Shown piece after piece: positions 13,021-20,375 of a stretch of 64,000 nt of DNA. Where the stretch lies: contig JADCAS010000008.1 of the NCBI GenBank assembly GCA_020401865.1, forward strand, positions 1 through 64,000, written 5' to 3'. This DNA comes from Phenylobacterium sp. GTDB lineage: Bacteria; Pseudomonadota; Alphaproteobacteria; Caulobacterales; Caulobacteraceae. The position numbers and the translations under genes are program-made. Each line of letters begins with the position of its first letter. Within the stretch, counting starts at the first letter, position 1. The notes beneath the pieces are model-generated. The model was not told the origin of the DNA, did not search any database, and saw only the letters and a list, made by a program, of their open reading frames with translations.

Positions 13021-14256
13021 TCAGACCAGGGCCGGGCCCTTACCCAGGGCGGCGTAGGCCTGCTTCTGGAAGATCGGCAGGGCCGCCCGGCCGCCCATGC
13101 GCTGGCCGGTGGCGACCTGGCTGGCGGACTCCGGACCCAGCTCCATGGAGTTCTGGATCAGGTAGATGAGGATCATGTCCTCCTCCGGATCGGCCTGCCA
13201 CCAGGTGCCGAAGGCGCCCGGCCAGCCGAAGGCGCCGGTCGAGCCTGCGCCCATCCACGCCTGCTTCTCCGGGTCGGTGATGACCGAGACGCCCAGGCCG
13301 AAGCCCTGGCCCAGCCAGAACGGAATGCCCATGAAGGGGATGGCCCTCTGTTCGGGGGTCAGCCGGTTCGAGGTCATCAGGTCGAAGGTGTCCTCCCGGA
13401 TCAGCCGCACGCCGTTCAGTTCGCCCCGGTTCAGCATCAGCCGGGCGAAGGTCAGGTAGTCGTCGACGGTGGAGATCAGCCCGCCGCCGCCCGCGCAGAA
13501 GGCCGGCGGATGGTCCTCATGGACGAAGGAGACGTCCTTGAGCGGCGCGTCGTCCTCGGCCTTGTAGAGCTTGGCCATACGGTCGCGCTTCTTTGGCGGG
13601 CACCAGAAGTCGGTGTCCGTCATGCCGAGGGGCTCGAGGATCTTCGCCTTCAGGACGTCCTGGTAGGTCGCACCGGCGATCCGCCCGACGAGGAAGCCCA
13701 GCACGTCGGTGGCGTGGCTGTAGTGGAAGCGCTCGCCGGGGGCGTAGGACAGGGGCAGGCCGGCGAGCCGCTCCATCCACTGGTCCGGTCCGTGGGGGTT
13801 GCCGAGCGGCGGACCGAGCACCTCCTGGTGGGCGTGGGCGATGGGGCCGACCGAGGTGAAGCCATAGGCCAGGCCCGAGCGGTGGGTCAGGAGATCCTCC
13901 ACCGTGATGTCGCGCGGCGCGTCGACCACCTCGTCCAGCGGACCCGAAGCGGACTTCAGCACCTTCATGCCCGAGAATTCCGGCGCCCACTTCGTGATCG
14001 GGTCGTCCAGCTTCAGCCGGCCTTCCTCCATCAGCATCAGGGCCAGGACGGAGGTGAGGGGCTTGGTCATGGAGGCGATGCGGAACATCGTATCGCGGGT
14101 CATCGGCTTGTCGCCGGCGATGTCGCGCCGGCCCAGGGTGTTGAGCTGGACGATCTCGCCCTTGCGCCAGATCAGGGTGACGAAGCCCGACAGGTCGCCG
14201 GCGTCGATCACCCCCTGCAGGGCGCCCGGAATCCGGTTGATGAGGTTCATGTCCAT
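13021..14256 (-). CDS. Serine hydrolase, class C beta-lactamase/esterase family
   Basis: 411 residues of the beta-lactamase family (PF00144), typically esterases or amidases acting on small esters or peptides. The catalytic SMTK (S62-K65) follows TMFRIA. The second motif YSH lies in GERFHYSHATDVLGFLVG. The third-motif region is in the GSTGAFGWPGAFGTWWQADP stretch near residue 345. There is no signal peptide, so it is probably cytoplasmic. It converges with the TraB/GumN gene, with 6 bp between stops. Length is typical for the EstB-like group. Confidence 0.9.
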   Translation of the reverse strand: MDMNLINRIPGALQGVIDAGDLSGFVTLIWRKGEIVQLNTLGRRDIAGDKPMTRDTMFRIASMTKPLTSVLALMLMEEGRLKLDDPITKWAPEFSGMKVLKSASGPLDEVVDAPRDITVEDLLTHRSGLAYGFTSVGPIAHAHQEVLGPPLGNPHGPDQWMERLAGLPLSYAPGERFHYSHATDVLGFLVGRIAGATYQDVLKAKILEPLGMTDTDFWCPPKKRDRMAKLYKAEDDAPLKDVSFVHEDHPPAFCAGGGGLISTVDDYLTFARLMLNRGELNGVRLIREDTFDLMTSNRLTPEQRAIPFMGIPFWLGQGFGLGVSVITDPEKQAWMGAGSTGAFGWPGAFGTWWQADPEEDMILIYLIQNSMELGPESASQVATGQRMGGRAALPIFQKQAYAALGKGPALV

Positions 14257-14392
14257 GGTGGTCCTCCCGCCGGGCGTTGCGCCCCGTCGTCATTTGCGGT
14301 GCGTGTTGTCCCGTCCGGCGCGGGGAGCGTCAAGCGCGCCGTCGCGCGCCGGGGCGAAGCGGGCTAGGATGGGGACCCGCCGGAGATCGCCC

Positions 14393-14872
14393 ATGTCCCT
14401 GATCCGTCCCGCCTTTGGCCCCCTGGCGGCCCTCGCCGTCCTGGCCGCCGCCTGTTCGCCCTCCCTGCCGTCCGGCGTGGACTCCAACCGGCTTCAGAAC
14501 GCCGTGGGCGACGCCGTGGGCGATCCCAACACCTGTGTGCTGATCGCCGAGGCGGGAACGGGGCGAAACGTCTGGCGTTACGGCACAAGCCGGGCCTGCG
14601 GCCTGGCCTGGCCCGCCTGCAGCGGGACGGAGGTGCGCACCGTCGAGCAGCTGATGAAGACGGCTGGCCGCGAGGGCGCCGAGATCTGGGCCTCCTGTCC
14701 CTCCAACACCGACCGTAGCCGCACGGTCGCCTGGGCGGCGGGGCCCGTGCCCGGCCGGCCCGGGCTGGTCTTCACCGCCGTGATGGAGGGGGCGAAGACT
14801 CCGCCGGGCATCGTCCTGGGCGACAAGCTGCGCGGCGCCCTGGAGCGCGGCGGCCTGTCTCCCGCCAGCTAG
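14393..14872 (+). CDS. Lipoprotein of unknown function
   Basis: 159 residues with a lipobox (ALAVLAAAC, Cys at about 21) after a short hydrophobic stretch, so lipid-anchored in the envelope. The mature part carries more cysteines (DPNTCVLI, RACGLAWPACSG, WASCPSN) that could form disulfides. I do not recognise a domain. The longer open frame upstream is antisense to the serine hydrolase and lacks a signal, so the ATG at 14393 is preferred. It is divergent from the serine hydrolase. Confidence 0.7.
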   Translation: MSLIRPAFGPLAALAVLAAACSPSLPSGVDSNRLQNAVGDAVGDPNTCVLIAEAGTGRNVWRYGTSRACGLAWPACSGTEVRTVEQLMKTAGREGAEIWASCPSNTDRSRTVAWAAGPVPGRPGLVFTAVMEGAKTPPGIVLGDKLRGALERGGLSPAS

Positions 14873-14921
14873 GTTCTGAACCCACCAGACCGGCTCAAGG
14901 GCTTTCGCCTGAGCCGCCGTT

Positions 14922-15030
14922 GACCCCCTTCACCGACCTTCGGTCGGAGCTCCCCCTTGGGGGAGCAACTAAGCTGTTGTAATTCCTCCCCATCAGGGGG
15001 AGGTGGCGCGCGCAGCGCGGCGGAGGGGGT
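14922..15030. repeat. ~110-bp hairpin repeat element, tandem copy 1
   Basis: Begins GACCCCCTTCACC and ends GGAGGGGGTC. It contains GACC/GGTC around TTC, the GCTCCCCC/GGGGGAGC hairpin and CCTCCCC/GGGGGAGG. It is in the opposite orientation to the 6.4-kb copy and carries GTGGCGCGCGCAGCGCGGCGG in place of the GGACCGC word. Confidence 0.85.
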
Positions 15031-15045
15031 CCTCTGAGGGGCTGT

Positions 15046-15157
15046 TGACCCCCTCAGTCGGCTTCGCCGACAGCTCCCCCGCAGGGGAGCAATGGCTCCC
15101 CAATTTCTCCACCTCTCGAGGGGGAGGTGGCGCGCGCAAGCGCGACGGAGGGGGTCA
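15046..15157. repeat. ~110-bp hairpin repeat element, tandem copy 2
   Basis: Second copy in the same orientation as its neighbour, 15 bp away. GACCCCCTCAGTCGGCTTCG begins it and GGAGGGGGTC ends it. Inner hairpins are GTCGG/CCGAC, GCTCCCC/GGGGAGC and ACCTC/GAGGGGGAGGT. The tandem pair fills the gap between the lipoprotein and the convergent crotonase gene. Confidence 0.85.
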
Positions 15158-15184
15158 GCTGAATCGCCATCCCACCTCCCCGCC

Positions 15185-15991
15185 TCAATCCCCGCTGAAC
15201 TTTCCCGGCCGCTTCTCGAAGAAGGCCTTTGCCCCCTCGCGGAAGTCCGCTGTGCGGCTGGTCAGGAGGTACTGGTCCCGGTCCATGAAGGTGGCGGCGT
15301 GGTGGTTGGCCTTGTCGAGGGCGTCCACCGCCTCCTTGGTCATGCGCACGGGCAGGGGCGGCAGGGCGGCGACCTTGGCGGCCCAGGCCCGCGCCGCCTC
15401 GAGCGCGCCGCCCGTGGGGGCCACGTCCTCGCAGAAGCCCCAGGCCAGGCCCTCGGCGGCATGCACGGCCTCGCCGAACATGACGAACTGCTTGGCCCGG
15501 GCCGGGCCGACCAGGGCGTGGATGCGCGGGATGGACCGCCAGCTCATGTTGATGCCCAGGGGCACCTCCGGCAGGCGCAGATAGGCGCCCTCGCCCAGGA
15601 TCCGGAAGTCGCAGGCCACGACCAGGGCGCAGCCGCCGCCGATGCAGTAGCCCTCGATGGCGGCGATGGTCACCGCCTCCACCTGCTCCCAGGCCTCGCA
15701 CATGTCGGGCCCGGCCATCACCGCCTCCCGGGTTTCCAGGAGGGTCGGCCTGCGCCGCTCGCCCTGGGCGGCCAGGTCCGCCCCGGCGCTGAAATAGCGG
15801 TCCGACCCCGTCAGGATCACCGTCGAGATGTCGGTCCGCCGCCGGATGGCCCGGGCGAACTCGGTCAGCTCCACCATCAGGCCGGTGTTCAGGGCGTTGC
15901 GGGCCTCGGGCCGGTGCAGCCGCACCACCACGGTGGGGCCCTCCGGCTCCACCTTCAGGAAGCGCCAGTCGCGGGTGACGGGGTCGTCCAT
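15185..15991 (-). CDS. Enoyl-CoA hydratase/isomerase (crotonase) family protein
   Basis: 268 residues of the crotonase fold, acting on acyl-CoA thioesters. Visible signatures are the N-terminal LHRPEARNALN, the oxyanion-hole segment TGSDRYFSAGADL, the second oxyanion loop AIEGYCIGGGCALVVACDFRI, and LPEVPLGINMSW where a catalytic Glu is usually found (here E in LPEV). Substrate cannot be told. The start lies 1 bp after the SIMPL gene stop on the same strand, so they are probably cotranscribed, though no functional link is obvious. Confidence 0.93.
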   Translation of the reverse strand: MDDPVTRDWRFLKVEPEGPTVVVRLHRPEARNALNTGLMVELTEFARAIRRRTDISTVILTGSDRYFSAGADLAAQGERRRPTLLETREAVMAGPDMCEAWEQVEAVTIAAIEGYCIGGGCALVVACDFRILGEGAYLRLPEVPLGINMSWRSIPRIHALVGPARAKQFVMFGEAVHAAEGLAWGFCEDVAPTGGALEAARAWAAKVAALPPLPVRMTKEAVDALDKANHHAATFMDRDQYLLTSRTADFREGAKAFFEKRPGKFSGD

Positions 15992-15992
15992 G

Positions 15993-16721
15993 CTATTTCA
16001 CCAGTTCGAAGACGCCGCTGACCGTGATGCTGAGGTTCAGCTCGCCGGGGGCGACGGGGGTGGGCGCGGCCTCGGCCATGGGGGCGGCCATGGCGTAGGC
16101 CTTCATCACCGGCCGGGGCTGGGGGACAAAGCCGCCTTCGGACAGGGCGGTCAGGCGTACGCCGGTGTGGCCGGTGGCCCGGGCATAGAGGTCGGCCTTG
16201 GCCTTCAGGGCCTTCACCGCCGCCTCGCGGGCGGCGTTCTCCGCGGCCAGCGGATCGGCCAGGCCGAAGCTGACCTGGCCGGCGGAGTTGGCCCCGGCGC
16301 CGACCGAGGCGTCCAGCACCGGGCCGAGGCGGGCCAGGTCGCGCACCGTGGCCGTCACCTGGTTGGCGGCCTGGTAGCCCCGCAACGCCGGCGGCTGGCC
16401 ATTGGGATAGTCGTACTGGGGCGAGACCGACAGGCCGCTGGTCTGGAGGTCGCGGTCAGCCAGGCCGGCCCTCTTCAGGGCGGCCATCACCCGGGTCATC
16501 CGTTCGGCGTTGAGCCGCAGGGCCTCCCCGGCGGTGGGCGCCTCGGTGATGACGCCGAGGGAGAGAGAGGCCATGTCCGGCGCCCCGCGGCTCACGCCTT
16601 CGGCGGACACCGTCAGGGTGGCGGGGCCGGGCGCCTCTTGGGCCCGGGCCGGGGGCGCCGCCGCGAAAGGCAGGACCAGGGCCAGGGCAAGGGCCAGGAC
16701 GGGGGCGGATGCGGTCTTCAT
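15993..16721 (-). CDS. SIMPL (DUF541) domain protein, periplasmic
   Basis: 242 residues with a signal peptide ending at PPARAQ. The rest fits the SIMPL/DUF541 family (LTVSAEGVSRGAPDMASLSL near the start, QTSGLSVSPQYDY in the middle, and a C-terminal LNLSITVSGVFEL strand). Members are envelope proteins with an oligomeric fold linked to oxidative stress in some bacteria; the biochemical role is not settled. It is the first gene of a likely two-gene unit with the crotonase. Confidence 0.88.
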   Translation of the reverse strand: MKTASAPVLALALALVLPFAAAPPARAQEAPGPATLTVSAEGVSRGAPDMASLSLGVITEAPTAGEALRLNAERMTRVMAALKRAGLADRDLQTSGLSVSPQYDYPNGQPPALRGYQAANQVTATVRDLARLGPVLDASVGAGANSAGQVSFGLADPLAAENAAREAAVKALKAKADLYARATGHTGVRLTALSEGGFVPQPRPVMKAYAMAAPMAEAAPTPVAPGELNLSITVSGVFELVK

Positions 16722-16854
16722 GCGGGCGCTCCTTGGTGATGCTCGAGCCTAGGACGCCCCCGTCCCCGCGCCAACCCTCCACGCCCCGCCCTGAACCGGC
16801 GCTGAACGCCCTGGAGCCTTCCGACACGCCGGCCGCCATGCTAACCGGACGCGG

Positions 16855-16930
16855 GGGCCTGTAGCTCAATGGTTAGAGCCGACCGCTCATAACGGTCTGG
16901 TTGCAGGTTCGAGTCCTGCCGGGCCCACCA
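16855..16930 (+). tRNA. tRNA with anticodon CAU, probably tRNA-Ile2
   Basis: A full 76-nt cloverleaf with encoded CCA: acceptor GGGCCTG/CGGGCCC with one G-U pair, D arm AGCTC..GAGC, anticodon stem GACCG/CGGTC around the loop CTCATAA (anticodon at 16888-16890), and T arm GCAGG-TTCGAGT-CCTGC. The CAU anticodon fits Met or the AUA-reading Ile2 whose C34 is modified to lysidine. A GGGCC-type acceptor and the CTCATAA loop look more like Ile2 than elongator Met, but this is judged by eye. Confidence 0.93.
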
Positions 16931-16971
16931 GCCTCCACTCGCTTCGCGAGTTACGGCTCGGCAAGCCAGCG

Positions 16972-17496
16972 TCACCCCGCCCGCCACATCGGCGGAGCTC
17001 TGGGACATTTGTCGATGTCCGGGTCGATTTCGCGCTCCCAGCCTGGCGTGCGGCCGTCCTCGAGGCTCTGGTCTTGTTGTCCCAGCAGAAGCAGGAAGCG
17101 CCCTAGGGAGGAGCCGGCGGCCCAGCGTGGCCGCTCGAACAGGTCTTCGTGATCGAAGAAGTAGACCGCCGGGCCGGCCGCGCCGGAGGACAGGTCCAGG
17201 CCATACAGGCTCCCGGCTCCATCGGAGAAGATCGGGACCGCCTGAACCGGCAGCAGGGCCCGAAGCATACCCTCCCGTCGCCACTCAGGGCGTTCATTCC
17301 ACTTCGGGAGGATGGCCCTGAAGTCGCCGACAGCCTCGACGCCTTCCCGGTAGAAGGCCTCGAGGTCGGCGGGCATCTGGTCGCCGAGGAGCGCCCGGAC
17401 GTAGGCCACGAGGCCGTCCGGACTTCCACCCCGCCGCCGGAGAAGCGCGCCCGGGGCTTCAAGTGAGTGGCAGGCTTCGTGAACCGAGATGTTCAT
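16972..17496 (-). CDS. SMI1/KNR4 (SUKH)-like protein
   Basis: 174 residues. The pattern of acidic and aromatic positions (MPADLEAFYREGVEAVGDF, LLPVQAVPIFSDGAGSLYGLDL, GPAVYFFDHED) fits the SUKH/SMI1-KNR4 superfamily, often immunity proteins against contact-dependent toxins. The start at 17496 is supported by GGAG six bases upstream; an in-frame ATG at 17508 is possible. No toxin gene is next to it. It sits just downstream of the tRNA in a stretch of accessory genes. The immunity role is inference. Confidence 0.75.
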   Translation of the reverse strand: MNISVHEACHSLEAPGALLRRRGGSPDGLVAYVRALLGDQMPADLEAFYREGVEAVGDFRAILPKWNERPEWRREGMLRALLPVQAVPIFSDGAGSLYGLDLSSGAAGPAVYFFDHEDLFERPRWAAGSSLGRFLLLLGQQDQSLEDGRTPGWEREIDPDIDKCPRAPPMWRAG

Positions 17497-17607
17497 TTTT
17501 CGCTCCATCGTCGGGGCCGGGAGGCGCGATCGCAGTCCGCCGGGGCGCCGGGTCGATCCCGTGACATTGCGACTTGAAGGAGTGCATTGCGTTCTTAAGA
17601 TGACGCC

Positions 17608-18165
17608 ATGCCAGCGCCTCTTATCCACCTGAACGGGCCACCGGGCGTGGGCAAGCTTACGATCGGGCGCCATCTGGCGCCCATGATCGGTGCGCGACTT
17701 CTCGACAATCATTCCGTCTATGATGTTGCTTTCGCGCTCACGGAGTTCAGGTCGCCAGAATTCTACGAGACCGTTCGGGCAGTTCGAAACCTCGCCTACG
17801 CACGGATTCTGAGTCTACCGCCGTCAGTAAGCGTCATCATCACCGGGGCCGATTTTGAGGATTCAGACTGGGGACAAGAGAGCTGGAACGAAGTGCTGGC
17901 TCTGGCGACGCGCCGGGGCGGCATACTCCTTGCCGTCCACCTTTCCTGCGATCCTGCGGAACATCGCCGCCGGATCGTGACGGAGGGCAGGATCGCAAGA
18001 GGCAAGTTGAGCGACCCCACAGGCGTGGAGGACCTATCCCGCCGTCGCCTGGCCGGTCAGGGCGCCGCCCAAACGCTCAATCTGGACATCACTGAAGAGT
18101 CTGCGGATCGTGTTGCCGGACGGATTGTCGATTGGCTGTCTTCAAACCACCCCCGGCCGGTCTGA
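17608..18165 (+). CDS. P-loop kinase-like ATPase
   Basis: 185 residues. Walker A is GPPGVGKLT (residues 10-18), very near the N-terminus. LDNHSVYDVAFAL and an SVSVIITGADF strand follow, and then a basic lid region (AEHRRRIVTEGRIARGKLSD). This is the layout of small P-loop kinases (shikimate kinase, polynucleotide kinase and chloramphenicol phosphotransferase relatives). The substrate is unknown. Its stop is 3 bp before a 2H phosphoesterase gene, so the two should be cotranscribed. Codon use looks less GC-extreme than in neighbouring core genes. Confidence 0.8.
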   Translation: MPAPLIHLNGPPGVGKLTIGRHLAPMIGARLLDNHSVYDVAFALTEFRSPEFYETVRAVRNLAYARILSLPPSVSVIITGADFEDSDWGQESWNEVLALATRRGGILLAVHLSCDPAEHRRRIVTEGRIARGKLSDPTGVEDLSRRRLAGQGAAQTLNLDITEESADRVAGRIVDWLSSNHPRPV

Positions 18166-18168
18166 TCC

Positions 18169-18687
18169 GTGCTCGTCATCTACGCCAAACTCGAGATCTC
18201 CGCTCGTGATCGGGTGGAAATTGAGGACATCCGCCGACGTTTCGACCGCCTGCAGGGAAGGGTAGAACCCCATTTCACGCTTGTCTTTCCGTTCGCGGGC
18301 GTATCGGTGGGCAAGGTGCTGGGGCATGTCCAGCACATCGCCTCCGGGGTGGAGCCCATCCCCTTCAAACTGGCGAAGATAGCCGCCGTTCGCGACCCCT
18401 TGAGACCGGGGGCCCATCTGTTCTGCCTGCCTGACGAAGGCGCGCAACAGATCACCGACCTCCACGACAGACTCTACTCGGGCGTCCTGGCCACAAGGCT
18501 TCACCCCACGGCCGTCTATCTCCCTCACGTCACCGTCGGTCGTTTCGAAAGATACGAGGATGCAAAGACGGCGGCGGCGTCTCTCCCGGCCGTAGACATC
18601 CCAGGGAGGCTTTCCGTCATGACGATCGGGGACTTCGACGGGGAAGGGGTAGAAGACCTCCACAATGTGAGGCTAGGCGCGCCCTAG
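18169..18687 (+). CDS. 2'-5' RNA ligase / 2H phosphoesterase family protein
   Basis: 172 residues starting at GTG 18169, 3 bp after the kinase stop. Both HxTx motifs that define the 2H superfamily are intact: HFTLVF (H35, T37) and HVTVGRF (H120, T122). Members open or hydrolyse 2',3'-cyclic phosphates or 2'-5' bonds in RNA or nucleotides. Pairing with a P-loop kinase recalls the kinase and cyclic phosphodiesterase steps of RNA end healing, but that role here is only inference. Confidence 0.85.
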   Translation: MLVIYAKLEISARDRVEIEDIRRRFDRLQGRVEPHFTLVFPFAGVSVGKVLGHVQHIASGVEPIPFKLAKIAAVRDPLRPGAHLFCLPDEGAQQITDLHDRLYSGVLATRLHPTAVYLPHVTVGRFERYEDAKTAAASLPAVDIPGRLSVMTIGDFDGEGVEDLHNVRLGAP

Positions 18688-18800
18688 GCTCATCCCACTT
18701 GTCACCCGACCCCCCATCCCCATTGCCTCCGCCCTCCAAACCCCCTTCTATGCCGCCCGCCCCGTCCGCGACGGACGGCCACACATAAGGGGAAACACCG

Positions 18801-19175
18801 ATGTTCTCGCACATCATGATCGGCACCAATAACCTGGAGAAGGCCAAGACCTTCTATGACGCCGTGCTCGGCACGCTGGGCGTGCCGCCGGCGCGGGTGG
18901 ACGGGCACCGGATCTTCTACATCACGCCCACCGGCATCTTCTCGGTGAGCCAGCCGATCAACGGCGAGCCGGCCACCGCCGGCAATGGCGGCACCATCGG
19001 CTTCGCCTGCACCACGCCGGCCCAGGCCGACGCCTGGCACGCGGCGGGCGTCGCCTCGGGCGGGACGACCTGCGAGGACCCGCCGGGCGTGCGCGAGGGC
19101 GGCCAGGGCAAGCTCTACCTGGCCTACCTCCGCGATCCGGATGGCAATAAGCTGTGCGCCCTGCACCGGATGTGA
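18801..19175 (+). CDS. VOC/glyoxalase-fold family protein
   Basis: 124 residues of the vicinal oxygen chelate fold: FSHIMIGTNNLEKAKTFYDAV opens the first beta-alpha-beta-beta-beta unit and LYLAYLRDPDGNKLCALH closes the second. This small single-domain type is common in Proteobacteria and rarely has a known substrate. A GGGGAAA stretch precedes the ATG. A strong hairpin terminator follows at 19207. Confidence 0.9.
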   Translation: MFSHIMIGTNNLEKAKTFYDAVLGTLGVPPARVDGHRIFYITPTGIFSVSQPINGEPATAGNGGTIGFACTTPAQADAWHAAGVASGGTTCEDPPGVREGGQGKLYLAYLRDPDGNKLCALHRM

Positions 19176-19206
19176 TCCGGGCCTGAAAGGGCCAGGAGCG
19201 GAAACG

Positions 19207-19237
19207 GGCGGCGTCCTTCGCGGGGCGCCGCCTTTTT
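19207..19237 (+). terminator. Rho-independent terminator after the VOC gene
   Basis: A seven-base-pair perfect GC stem (GGCGGCG / CGCCGCC) with a 12-base loop, followed at once by TTTTTCTT on the plus strand, 32 bp after the VOC gene stop. Confidence 0.8.
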
Positions 19238-19248
19238 CTTGGGGGCCG

Positions 19249-19403
19249 TCAGGCCTGCGGCGGGAAGCGCTCCAGCGGGGCCGTGGCGCGGGGCGGGCGG
19301 GGGAGGAGGACGCAAGCGCAGGCCTCGCAGAATGCGCACTCGAAGGAACAAATGAAGGCAGCGGCCTGGTCAGTTGGCATTGCGGCTTCGCGCACTTCTC
19401 CAC
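19249..19403 (-). pseudogene. Decayed second copy of the DUF1272 gene
   Basis: Minus-strand reading gives AAFICSFECAFCEACAC, then VLLPRPPRATAPLERFPPQA and a stop at 19249. This is the downstream gene (19975-20184) with the segment around its third Cys pair deleted. Farther 5' the match continues as EKCAKPQ but only after a one-base shift. So the copy carries at least one internal deletion and one frameshift. Together with the intact copy it brackets an AT-rich insert. A 43-residue peptide from an internal ATG is still open but has lost the zinc-ribbon Cys pattern. Confidence 0.8.
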
Positions 19404-19440
19404 AGCCCTAGGCCGTTAAGGGCATCCAGCATTAAAATTG

Positions 19441-19626
19441 CTATCCATTATCTCTATGAGGATGGTTAAATAGACCATCACGGAAACCTATAGAAAAATC
19501 CATAATATAGCTCATAGAATTAGACATGAGAAACAAAAACATCAGAAAAATGAAACAATATCGGACCCACCTCGGCAGTGATTTGAACTTATCCCGGAGA
19601 TTATTGAATTCTGAAGTCACTTTCAT
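19441..19626 (-). CDS. Small single-pass membrane protein in an AT-rich insert
   Basis: 61 residues from the ATG at 19626, which has GGAG seven bases upstream (a longer frame starts at 19656). One strong membrane segment (WVRYCFIFLMFLFLMSNSMS), then a short tail with FSIGFRDGLFN. I know no named family. The region 19430-19830 is visibly AT-rich compared with the surrounding DNA, which suggests recent transfer. It stands alone between two copies of the DUF1272 gene. Confidence 0.5.
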   Translation of the reverse strand: MKVTSEFNNLRDKFKSLPRWVRYCFIFLMFLFLMSNSMSYIMDFSIGFRDGLFNHPHRDNG

Positions 19627-19974
19627 TTCCGATCTCCAATTTGGAAAGACGCGCACATGAAATCTATTTTTTCTTCAGATTGCGAATTAGAGACCTCATG
19701 GCTTCTCTCGACGCACGGGAAAAGAAAACTGCAAGGTAGAGTGAATACCATTTTCCGGGCTTGCCAAGCGCTATTTGAACGCTCTGCGAATTGTAGGCTG
19801 GCCGCTGACAGGTCGGTCGGTCTGCGTGTTACTCACCCATGAGAGGCGCTGCCGCCGCGCTGGTCTCGAGACTAGCCCGAGGACGGCCACTCATTACCAA
19901 GCGCCGCCTTGTAAGACTCTGGTGTGAAGGGCGGCCGGGTAGTCGTGTAATTCGGCATTCCCGAACACGGGGCG
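19627..19974. other. Gene-free AT-rich to GC-rich transition
   Basis: About 350 bp. The left half continues the AT-rich insert. One short plus-strand frame (19657-19842, 61 codons) has no recognisable features and no convincing ribosome site. The right half returns to normal composition before the DUF1272 gene. I see no repeat, RNA gene or promoter I can defend. Confidence 0.5.
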
Positions 19975-20184
19975 TCACCCCTGCGGCGGGAAACGCTCCA
20001 GCAGGGCGGCGGCCCGGGGCGGGCGGGGGAGGAGGACGCCGGAACAGTTCGGGCAGGCGCCGGCCAGCTCGCCCCCGGCGCAGGGCTCGCAGAAGGTGCA
20101 CTCGAAGGAACAGATGAAGGCGCCGGTCCGGTCGGCGGGCAGGGCGGCGGTGCAGCGTTCGCACGCGGGTTTCATCTTCAGCAT
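19975..20184 (-). CDS. DUF1272 zinc-ribbon protein
   Basis: 69 residues with a run of Cys pairs (ACERC, CSFECTFCEPC, CPNC) spaced as zinc knuckles, and the typical ending LLPRPPR..LLERFPP. This fits DUF1272, small proteins of unknown function. Its ATG directly abuts the rubredoxin stop codon, so it is the third gene of a P450-rubredoxin-DUF1272 unit. It has a broken duplicate at 19249-19403. Confidence 0.88.
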   Translation of the reverse strand: MLKMKPACERCTAALPADRTGAFICSFECTFCEPCAGGELAGACPNCSGVLLPRPPRAAALLERFPPQG

Positions 20185-20361
20185 TCAGAGCTCGATCATG
20201 TCGAAGTCCGACTTGGGCGTCCCGCAGAGGGGGCAGATCCAGTCGGCGGGGATGTCGGCCCAGCGGGTGCCGGGGGCCAGGCCCTCCGGCGGGTCGCCGA
20301 ACTCTTCCTCGTAGATGTAGCCGCAGGTGCGGCACTGCCAGGTCTTGAAGGCCTCGGCCAT
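20185..20361 (-). CDS. Rubredoxin
   Basis: 58 residues, a one-iron electron carrier. The two knuckles CRTCGY and CPLCGTPKSDF, with the conserved IYEEEFGDPPEGLAPGTRW and DIPADWICP between them, are diagnostic. The start at 20361 gives the family length; the frame stays open upstream but that part is antisense-like. It lies 14 bp downstream of a P450 gene on the same strand, so it may supply electrons to that enzyme or to another oxygenase. Confidence 0.95.
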   Translation of the reverse strand: MAEAFKTWQCRTCGYIYEEEFGDPPEGLAPGTRWADIPADWICPLCGTPKSDFDMIEL

Positions 20362-20375
20362 GGGGGGCCTCCGGC

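Noticed and set aside
16855..16930. tRNA as attachment site of a genomic island covering the SUKH to VOC genes
   Set aside because: I found no second copy of the tRNA 3' end downstream and no integrase gene, so there is no boundary evidence.
19657..19842. 61-codon plus-strand frame in the AT-rich insert
   Set aside because: No family resemblance and no good ribosome site; left as non-coding.
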